From contig CAZRNB010000125.1 in the NCBI GenBank assembly GCA_964601355.1, forward strand, positions 1 through 8,194: 8,194 bases of DNA, given 5' to 3'. Positions 1-4,929 of the stretch are shown piece by piece. The translations under genes and the position numbers were made by a program. The first letter of the stretch is position 1; each line of letters opens with the position of its first letter. This DNA is from CAZRNB01 sp964601355. Its GTDB lineage: Bacteria > Planctomycetota > Phycisphaerae > Sedimentisphaerales > Anaerobacaceae. The notes under the pieces were generated by a model. That model saw only the letters and a list, made by a program, of their open reading frames with translations, did not search any database and had not been told where the DNA came from.

Positions 1-229
1 ACGAGTCCACCTTAAACAACCCTGTTTTCTGTCTTGACAATGGGTAGGGGTATACTTTATGTTTTTAATACGACAGATAATCTTAATTGAATCATCCAAG
101 TTTGGCAATTCATTTATAATGGAAAAATTCTATCAGAATTGAATAACACTGAAATAAATCGGCCTATGGCGGACAAGCATTAGAAAATAAAAAACCCCGC
201 AATGAAAAACCCACGTAAAACGTTACAAT
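1..229. other. Non-coding region downstream of rpoD
   Basis: I see no convincing gene here; the few ATG-initiated frames close within about ten codons. The stretch is A+T-rich and holds small inverted repeats: AATTCT (126-131) against AGAATT (135-140), and CCAA (96-99) against TTGG (102-105) with flanking AATTG (85-89) and CAATT (106-110). A possible plus-strand promoter, TTGACA (34-39) with TATGTT (58-63) at 18-bp spacing, has no gene behind it and is probably chance. The right end carries an incomplete copy of the hairpin repeat that forms the rpoD terminator (186-206 matches 227-247 with one mismatch). Confidence 0.6.
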
Positions 230-255
230 AAAAAACCCCGCCATGAATGGCGGGG
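230..255 (-). terminator. Intrinsic terminator of rpoD
   Basis: Read on the minus strand, a 9-bp perfect stem (CCCCGCCAT against ATGGCGGGG, positions 236-244 and 247-255) is followed directly by six T residues (complement of 230-235). It lies about 60 bases past the rpoD stop, as expected for a factor-independent terminator. Two more hairpins (254-274 and 273-293) lie between it and rpoD and share bases with one another. The same 20-base stem-loop geometry recurs at 4024-4043 and 7803-7822, so this terminator is also a member of a repeat family. Confidence 0.8.
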
Positions 256-293
256 CTAAACGATTTGTTTAGCCGTCGCCGTACCGGCGACGG
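254..293. repeat. Two overlapping hairpins beside the rpoD terminator
   Basis: GGCTAAAC (254-261) pairs with GTTTAGCC (267-274) around a 5-base loop. CCGTCGCCG (273-281) pairs with CGGCGACGG (285-293) around a 3-base loop. The first shares two bases with the right arm of the terminator stem (247-255), and the second shares two bases with the first, so adjacent hairpins compete at their bases. A similar layout (stem, CTAAACG linker, GC-rich hairpin) occurs at 7803-7848. Confidence 0.6.
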
Positions 294-313
294 GTTTTCC
301 TCACGCGATGTTC

Positions 314-2149
314 TTACGCAGATTTGTGGTCTAAGAAGCCTTCCAGCTTGCGGGCACGAACCGGATGCTGGAGTTTGCGTATAGCTTTGGCCTCAACCTG
401 CCGGACACGCTCACGCGTGACTTTAAAGATCCTGCCGACCTCCTCAAGTGTATAGGTATAGCCATCGCCGATGCCATAACGCAGTTTGATAATTTCGCGC
501 TCACGATATGAAAGCGTCTTTAAGACCAAATCGACTCTCTCCTTGAGCATTTCCTGCGTGGCTGAAGCGACCGGCGAATCGACCTCATCATCCTCGATAA
601 AATCGCCGAAGTAGCTGTCCTCACTTTCGCCGATGGGCCTGTCAAGACTAATCGGATGCTTTGATATGTTAAGCACCCTGCGGGTTTCTTCTATGCTCAT
701 GCTGGCTTCAGCAGCGACTTCTTCAATCGTCGCCTCTCTGCCCAACTCCTGATGCAGGATTTTGCCGGCAGCACGCAATCGGCTCATCGTCTCTATCATG
801 TGAACGGGAATGCGAATGGTGCGAGCATGGTCGGCAATGGCGCGAGTGATAGCCTGGCGAATCCACCAGGTGGCGTAGGTGCTGAATTTGTATCCTCTGC
901 GGTATTCATATTTATCAACGGCTCGCATCAGGCCGGTGTTGCCTTCCTGGATCAAATCCAAAAAGCTCAGGCCTCGGTTGCGATATTTCTTGGCGATAGA
1001 GACCACCAATCGCAGGTTTGCGCTGGATAGGCTTCGCTTTGCATTTTCGTATTGAGTGAAGGTTCTGTCCATTGCGCGCAGCTTTTTCTCAAGCTGTTTT
1101 GGGGTATCGTTGATCAGCTCACAAAGGCCGACCATTTCCTGTTGTGCCGCCTCGATGTCTTCGGCGGTCATCTGGTCATTGACGCCTGCTTCTATAAGCA
1201 GCTCTAGCTGCTGTATTTTCTGGTAGATGCCGTGCAGCTTATTTTTCATCGGCTGAATTCGGCTGGTTCGCAGACTAAGCTCTTCAAGCAGTGTTGCGAT
1301 CTTTCGTCTGTTTCTGAGTATTCGCCTCAAGTCCGTTTTCTGCTCCGTTATGTTCTGAGTTTGGTTAGAATGTTTAAAAAGAGTCTGGTTCATTTTGAGC
1401 AGTTTATTCACGGTCTCGATATTCGCCAGCAAGCGTTTCTTTATCACACCCTTTGTAAGCGATGGTGCCGTTCCAGTTTTAAGGGTCCTGTCAAATGACA
1501 TTGAGCCGTCATATACTTGCTGCAATAGCTCAACGGAGTTTCTTGCGCAATAATCACATTGCAGCATTTTTCTTCTGAAAGCCATCCGGGTAATTTCAAT
1601 CTTTCGAGCGAGAGCAATTTCCGACTTTCTTGTCAATAGTGGGATTTGTCCCATTTGAGTAAGATACATTCGAATAGGATCGTCGATGCGTCGAGAGATT
1701 TCACCTTCGACCAGCTCTTTTTCGAGCAACTCATCATCTTCTATATGTTCTTCGGTGGCGATTTCCTCATCGCCTAAAGCCTCTTCGCCTGCCTCAAAAT
1801 CCTCCTCGTCCTTATCCTGCCGATGAGATTCCACGTCAGCCTCATCTACCAAGCTGATGCCCAGTTCATCCAGCGTCGCCACCAAACCATCCAGCCGGCT
1901 GGGACTGACGATCTCATCAGGCAGATCCTTATTCATTTCCTCATAAGTAAGGAATCCTTTTTTTCGGCCCTTTTCGATAAGCGTTTTTACCAGCTGCTCC
2001 GCATCCTTAATATGAGTGTCACTCGCTCCATTTGTGTCCGCCACCGATGGAACGGACCCGCCGCCATCGCGGCCGCCAGTTTCATTTTCACCCGTAGCAC
2101 CCGTCTTGTTTTTATCCATACGCTTTTTTTCCACCTCAGGCGTTTTCAT
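314..2149 (-). CDS. rpoD: RNA polymerase primary sigma factor RpoD (sigma-70)
   Basis: Housekeeping sigma factor that directs RNA polymerase to -35/-10 promoters. The 611 residues show region 1.1 (about 46-102), an acidic linker (about 103-150), region 1.2 (DDPIRMYLTQMG, 156-167), a long non-conserved region (about 186-370), regions 2.1-2.4 (376-446, with the YATWWIRQAI core at 425-434), region 3 (about 447-525, including SLDRPIGE) and region 4.2 with its helix-turn-helix (TLEEVGRIFKVTRERVRQVE, 567-586). All domains are intact, as in a group 1 factor and not an alternative sigma. The non-conserved region carries an uncommon CDYC pair of cysteines (198 and 201). The gene follows dnaG on the same strand with a 77-bp gap. 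The ATG at 2149 has a poor ribosome-binding site; a second in-frame ATG at codon 11 has GAGGTG about 12 bases upstream, so the true start could be there. Confidence 0.97.
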   Translation of the reverse strand: MKTPEVEKKRMDKNKTGATGENETGGRDGGGSVPSVADTNGASDTHIKDAEQLVKTLIEKGRKKGFLTYEEMNKDLPDEIVSPSRLDGLVATLDELGISLVDEADVESHRQDKDEEDFEAGEEALGDEEIATEEHIEDDELLEKELVEGEISRRIDDPIRMYLTQMGQIPLLTRKSEIALARKIEITRMAFRRKMLQCDYCARNSVELLQQVYDGSMSFDRTLKTGTAPSLTKGVIKKRLLANIETVNKLLKMNQTLFKHSNQTQNITEQKTDLRRILRNRRKIATLLEELSLRTSRIQPMKNKLHGIYQKIQQLELLIEAGVNDQMTAEDIEAAQQEMVGLCELINDTPKQLEKKLRAMDRTFTQYENAKRSLSSANLRLVVSIAKKYRNRGLSFLDLIQEGNTGLMRAVDKYEYRRGYKFSTYATWWIRQAITRAIADHARTIRIPVHMIETMSRLRAAGKILHQELGREATIEEVAAEASMSIEETRRVLNISKHPISLDRPIGESEDSYFGDFIEDDEVDSPVASATQEMLKERVDLVLKTLSYREREIIKLRYGIGDGYTYTLEEVGRIFKVTRERVRQVEAKAIRKLQHPVRARKLEGFLDHKSA

Positions 2150-2226
2150 ATTGTCATCTTGAAATTCAGAGATTTAAACTCCATATTTACATTTTTTTCA
2201 TTTCAAACTCAATATTCTCCTGCCAG
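2150..2226 (-). other. dnaG-rpoD intercistronic gap
   Basis: This 77-bp A+T-rich gap separates the dnaG stop from the rpoD start. No hairpin with a T run is present, which is consistent with read-through from dnaG into rpoD. A TTGAGT hexamer lies on the minus strand, but no good -10 hexamer stands at 16-18 bp from it, so an internal rpoD promoter is possible but not supported. GAGTTT occurs twice, each time before an AAAT-containing tract. Confidence 0.4.
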
Positions 2227-4011
2227 CTATACCATTCCCAATCTATGGCGATTCTGTTCCGAAGCACTTTTACTTACAAGCCGGAGATACTCTGCCTGAT
2301 CCTCTGCTGTCTTTGGCCGGCTCTTGGTTTTTTGAGTCTGGTATCTTTGCAAAACCTCCAGCGCATCGGCCAATCGCGATTCAAAATTGCCCTTGCGCTC
2401 TCCGGCCTCGGCCAATTCCACAACAGCTCCGCCGAGCCTTACAGACTCGGCATTTGCCAGCACCGTCTCCAGCGAAGCATTCACGTCGGCTCTTAGCGCT
2501 TCAAACAATATCCCTGCTATTTGTTTCAATATCGGTACATCGAAGTCATCTGCTGAAATTTTTTGTCCAACCGCTTCATACAGCCGGGGCTTATTTAACA
2601 GAACCTCAAGCAGCTCCCGCTGCGATACTGCAAACAGGCCTTGCCCATAGTCAATCTCCTGTGCCTGCTGATTTGCCGCGGCGGAACCCGAATTTTTGGC
2701 CAATCTTGAGACTCTTACGCGCAGCTCAGCATCTATCTCTTTGGCGCCTGTGCCGATAATTTTAGACAGACGATTAACAATCAATCCTCTATCTATAGGC
2801 GACAGGCTGCCGGCCCATAGGCCGGTAGCAATGGTCTGTAAATATTCATCGATAGCCGCCTTTCTGCCGGCTAAAGTCTCATCGTCGGCAAACTTCTCCA
2901 TCAGCCGCTCCCACTTAAACTGAAAAACATCTATCGCCTCTTCAATAAGCTTCTCGAACGGCTCTTTGCCTGCCGCCAATAGGAAATCGCAGGGGTCTTT
3001 TCCTTTCGGCACGGACGCAAATTTAATATCTATACGCTGCGACAGACATATCTCCAAGGCCCTGTTGGCGGCCTCAATGCCCGCCGTGTCACTATCGAAA
3101 ATCAGAATTACCTTTTTTGCATACCGCCGCAGCAGCCGGCCGTGGCTGTTAGTGAAGCTGGTGCCTAATGTAGCAACGACGTTATCACAGCCGAGCTGAT
3201 GCGCCATTATGCAGTCGGTGTAACCTTCCACAACAACCGCAGTCCCCGTCGATACAATTTTGTGCCGGGCGTGCTGAAGACCATATAGTGAGCCGCCCTT
3301 GTCAAACAGGACCGTCGTCGGCGAATTTATATACTTGGCGCCTGTCCCATCCAGCGTCCTGCCGCCAAAGCCCACAACCCTGCCAGTGACATCAGTTATG
3401 GAAAACATCAGCCGATTTACAAACTTATCCTGCTGGCCTGTGACCAGACCCGCCCGCTCTAACAGTTTCAACGGAATGTTTTTGCTTTTTGCTGCCTTAA
3501 ATAGGCCGTCCGGCGAATCGAGAGCCAGGCCAAGCTGCCATGTCTTTGCGCTTTGGGGCGTTATCTTTCTTTCCGCAATATAATTACGAGCGATTTGGCC
3601 TTTTGTGCGGTCATTGAGATTGCCCTCGAAGTATTTGGCCGCCCAGGCATTGACCTTCGCGAGCTGGTTGGGATCAACCTCCGGCTCTTGGCCGTCACTT
3701 TTTGCTGGCCTTGCAGGCTTTAGTTTTATGCCGGCCCGTTCTGCCAATCTTTCTATTGCCTGGGGGAAGGTCAGGTTCTCGCGCATCTGGATAAACGTTA
3801 AGACGCTTCCGCCGGCGCCGCAGGCAAAGCACTTGAATATCTGCTTGACCGGATTAACGTACATGCTCGGCCTATGGTCGTCGTGAAATGGACACAGCCC
3901 AACCATTTCTCTGCCTTTTCTGCTGAGGCTGACGTGCTCTCCTATTACGTCAGCTATATCGTTCGCCTGCTGAACACGGTTAACCGTCGCCTGGTCAAAT
4001 ATTCCTGACAT
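2227..4011 (-). CDS. dnaG: DNA primase DnaG
   Basis: Synthesises RNA primers at the replication fork, acting with the replicative helicase. The 594 residues are a normal length. The N-terminal CHC2 zinc-binding domain has its ligands in place (C40, H43, C61, C64). The catalytic core follows, with the TOPRIM acidic motifs VVVEGYTD (259-266; E262, D266) and FDSDTAG (305-311; D306, D308), then KDPCDFL (338-344). The C-terminal part (about 455-560) is the helicase-interaction region. ATG at 4011 is the only reasonable start, since an in-frame TAA lies a few codons upstream inside a hairpin. There is no separate Shine-Dalgarno; the only G-rich tract is six Gs at 4029-4024, within the 3' arm of that hairpin and 12 bases from the ATG. 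It is upstream of rpoD on the same strand, as in the classical macromolecular-synthesis operon, but without a visible rpsU. Confidence 0.97.
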   Translation of the reverse strand: MSGIFDQATVNRVQQANDIADVIGEHVSLSRKGREMVGLCPFHDDHRPSMYVNPVKQIFKCFACGAGGSVLTFIQMRENLTFPQAIERLAERAGIKLKPARPAKSDGQEPEVDPNQLAKVNAWAAKYFEGNLNDRTKGQIARNYIAERKITPQSAKTWQLGLALDSPDGLFKAAKSKNIPLKLLERAGLVTGQQDKFVNRLMFSITDVTGRVVGFGGRTLDGTGAKYINSPTTVLFDKGGSLYGLQHARHKIVSTGTAVVVEGYTDCIMAHQLGCDNVVATLGTSFTNSHGRLLRRYAKKVILIFDSDTAGIEAANRALEICLSQRIDIKFASVPKGKDPCDFLLAAGKEPFEKLIEEAIDVFQFKWERLMEKFADDETLAGRKAAIDEYLQTIATGLWAGSLSPIDRGLIVNRLSKIIGTGAKEIDAELRVRVSRLAKNSGSAAANQQAQEIDYGQGLFAVSQRELLEVLLNKPRLYEAVGQKISADDFDVPILKQIAGILFEALRADVNASLETVLANAESVRLGGAVVELAEAGERKGNFESRLADALEVLQRYQTQKTKSRPKTAEDQAEYLRLVSKSASEQNRHRLGMV

Positions 4012-4023
4012 ACGTTTGATTAG

Positions 4024-4043
4024 CCCCCCAATTTATTGGGGGG
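4024..4043 (-). promoter_or_regulatory. Hairpin adjoining the dnaG start codon
   Basis: CCCCCCAAT (4024-4032) pairs with ATTGGGGGG (4035-4043). On the dnaG strand the stem is followed by CTAA and then the ATG, 12 bases past the stem. The G-rich 3' arm is the only candidate ribosome-binding tract, so the fold could limit translation initiation. The 20-base geometry and the trailing CTAA match the stems at 236-255 and 7803-7822, so this is also the third member of a repeat family. A regulatory role is inferred. Confidence 0.55.
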
Positions 4044-4076
4044 TTGTTTTCCCCATTTCGAATTCCGCCTTTGTCG

Positions 4077-4102
4077 GGACAGAAAACATCTGTCTTCTGT
4101 CC
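4077..4102. repeat. Inverted repeat in the dnaG leader
   Basis: GGACAGAA (4077-4084) is the exact reverse complement of TTCTGTCC (4095-4102), with a 10-base loop. An alternative internal hairpin, ACAGA (4079-4083) with TCTGT (4089-4093), would compete with it. It lies in the predicted 5' untranslated leader of dnaG. Function unknown. Confidence 0.5.
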
Positions 4103-4194
4103 TAATATGTACAAGGTTAAATTATTCTCCCGCGTAAAACATCTTATGCTGGGGTTCCTGCTCTCTATCATCATTAGATATAGGATTACAATTT

Positions 4195-4222
4195 AATATA
4201 GGCGTAATAGTCAAAAAGTCAA
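4195..4222 (-). promoter_or_regulatory. Candidate promoter P2 for dnaG-rpoD
   Basis: On the minus strand, TTGACT (4222-4217) is followed by a 16-bp spacer and TATATT (4200-4195). Each hexamer matches five of six sigma-70 consensus bases. Transcription would start near 4188, giving a leader of about 175 bases. A second TTGACT sits 8 bp further in (4214-4209), too close to the -10 to be used with it. Confidence 0.45.
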
Positions 4223-4227
4223 GCAAC

Positions 4228-4257
4228 ATTATAAAAAGCCGTTTTTAATACTGTTAA
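4228..4257 (-). promoter_or_regulatory. Candidate promoter P1 for dnaG-rpoD
   Basis: On the minus strand, TTAACA (4257-4252; five of six) is followed by an 18-bp spacer and a perfect TATAAT (4233-4228). It lies just upstream of candidate P2, so the operon may have tandem promoters. The assignment rests on sequence match only. Confidence 0.45.
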
Positions 4258-4357
4258 TGGCGATTACAAAGACTTTAGACACTTGGTGAAATGAGACTCT
4301 TCAGATTATCAGGGCATCAAGGTATCTCGCCGCGATGCGTCGCAGCGGGCAGGTAGT

Positions 4358-4442
4358 GGGTATCAGGATATTTGGGTATCAGGATAACCTGATTTTCTGG
4401 TCTTCTGGTATCCTTCTTCCTGATCTTCTGATGTCCTGATTT
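4358..4442. repeat. Degenerate 8-bp tandem array with a 13-bp direct repeat
   Basis: GGGTATCAGGATA occurs exactly at 4358-4370 and 4374-4386. From 4387 the plus strand can be split into octamers: ACCTGATT, TTCTGGTC, TTCTGGTA, TCCTTCTT, CCTGATCT, TCTGATGT, CCTGATTT. Most share a YCTGRT core. ATCAGG (4378-4383) also pairs with CCTGAT (4388-4393) to give a small hairpin where the two repeats meet. The array ends about 25 bases before the stop codon of the small gene at 4467. Confidence 0.55.
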
Positions 4443-4466
4443 CCTTCGCAACAGGTTATCAGTGTA

Positions 4467-4781
4467 TCAGCGAAACATCTTTGCCAGCTCTAAAATTGCA
4501 GAACCTGTAAATGATTGTGCAACAGGGATGCCATTATTGACCAAAAATCTCTTTATCCTTTCGCAGAAAGATTTTTTCTCCTCCTCGGTCTTTGCTTTGG
4601 CTGCTTCTTCAAAACTCTTTTCAATTACAGATTGCTTATCAGCAGGTAATTTCTTTATCGCGCCGATAAGTTCCGAAAATTGTTCTTTTGTGATGCCGAG
4701 GTTTTGGTTATACACTATTTTGCCAATCTTATCTGCCAAGGTCACATTCTTGGCCTTAATATGTAAATTTTTTATTTCCAT
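4467..4781 (-). CDS. Small protein sharing its N-terminus with the Roco C-terminal tail
   Basis: I do not recognise a named family. The product is 104 residues if it begins at the ATG at 4781, which has GGAG four bases upstream; a TTG fifteen bases earlier (4796) has no ribosome-binding site. The first ~26 residues (MEIKNLHIKAKN, then VTLADKIGKI) look like two beta-strands and align without gaps to the last 26 residues of the Roco protein upstream, with 10 identities including T, AD and IGKI. The rest is charged and probably helical (ITKEQFSELIGAIKKLP, then a Lys/Glu-rich helix), ending in a short hydrophobic segment (AQSFTGSAILELAKMF). There is no signal peptide and no catalytic motif that I can see. 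It lies 149 bp past the Roco stop on the same strand, separated by a palindromic element. I infer a cytosolic partner or adaptor of the Roco protein. Confidence 0.7.
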   Translation of the reverse strand: MEIKNLHIKAKNVTLADKIGKIVYNQNLGITKEQFSELIGAIKKLPADKQSVIEKSFEEAAKAKTEEEKKSFCERIKRFLVNNGIPVAQSFTGSAILELAKMFR

Positions 4782-4810
4782 AATACTCCATTTCAAAAAT
4801 AGTAACGCTG

Positions 4811-4907
4811 TGAGATTGCCACGGCCGTTTTAGACGGCCTCGCAATGACACAGCCCCTTTTGTTTTTGCGAGGAGTCCCGATACATCGGGACGACGAAGC
4901 AATCTCA
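4811..4907. repeat. 97-bp MITE-like palindromic element
   Basis: Perfect 9-bp terminal inverted repeats TGAGATTGC (4811-4819) and GCAATCTCA (4899-4907) enclose three nested or adjacent stems: GGCCGT/ACGGCC (4823-4828 and 4834-4839), CCTCGCAA/TTGCGAGG (4838-4845 and 4866-4873) and GTCCCGAT/ATCGGGAC (4875-4882 and 4885-4892). The whole can fold as a branched cruciform. No reading frame of note lies inside. I recall elements of this general look scattered in intergenic regions of several environmental phyla. It sits between the Roco gene and the small downstream gene, starting 22 bases past the Roco stop, and could act as a transcript-stabilising or attenuating structure. Confidence 0.75.
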
Positions 4908-4929
4908 ATTCATTTTGTTTATTGATTTC

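Larger units (their letters stand above)
4012..4466. other. Non-coding region: dnaG leader and repeat tract
   Basis: There is no supported gene in these 455 bp. From the dnaG side it holds a start-proximal hairpin (4024-4043), an inverted repeat (4077-4102), two candidate minus-strand promoters (4195-4222 and 4228-4257), a short GC-rich palindrome GCGA-TGCG-TCGC (4332-4343), a 13-bp exact direct repeat (4358-4370 and 4374-4386) and an 8-bp degenerate tandem array (4387-4442). The 4300-4466 part is rich in TATCAG/CTGAT motifs on both strands. Confidence 0.6.

Noticed and set aside
34..63. Plus-strand TTGACA / TATGTT promoter-like pair
   Set aside because: The -10 is weak and no gene or RNA follows before the rpoD terminator, so chance is the simplest explanation.
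1823..2299. Plus-strand reading frame of 158 codons across the rpoD 5' end
   Set aside because: It overlaps the clear rpoD and dnaG coding regions in antisense and has no recognisable domain.
4332..4348. GC-rich palindrome as a terminator for the small gene
   Set aside because: The stem is only four base pairs and no T run follows on the minus strand.
4462..4833. Plus-strand reading frame of 123 codons opposite the small gene
   Set aside because: It is antisense to the minus-strand small gene, runs into the palindromic element, and the minus-strand frame has a ribosome-binding site and homology to the Roco tail.
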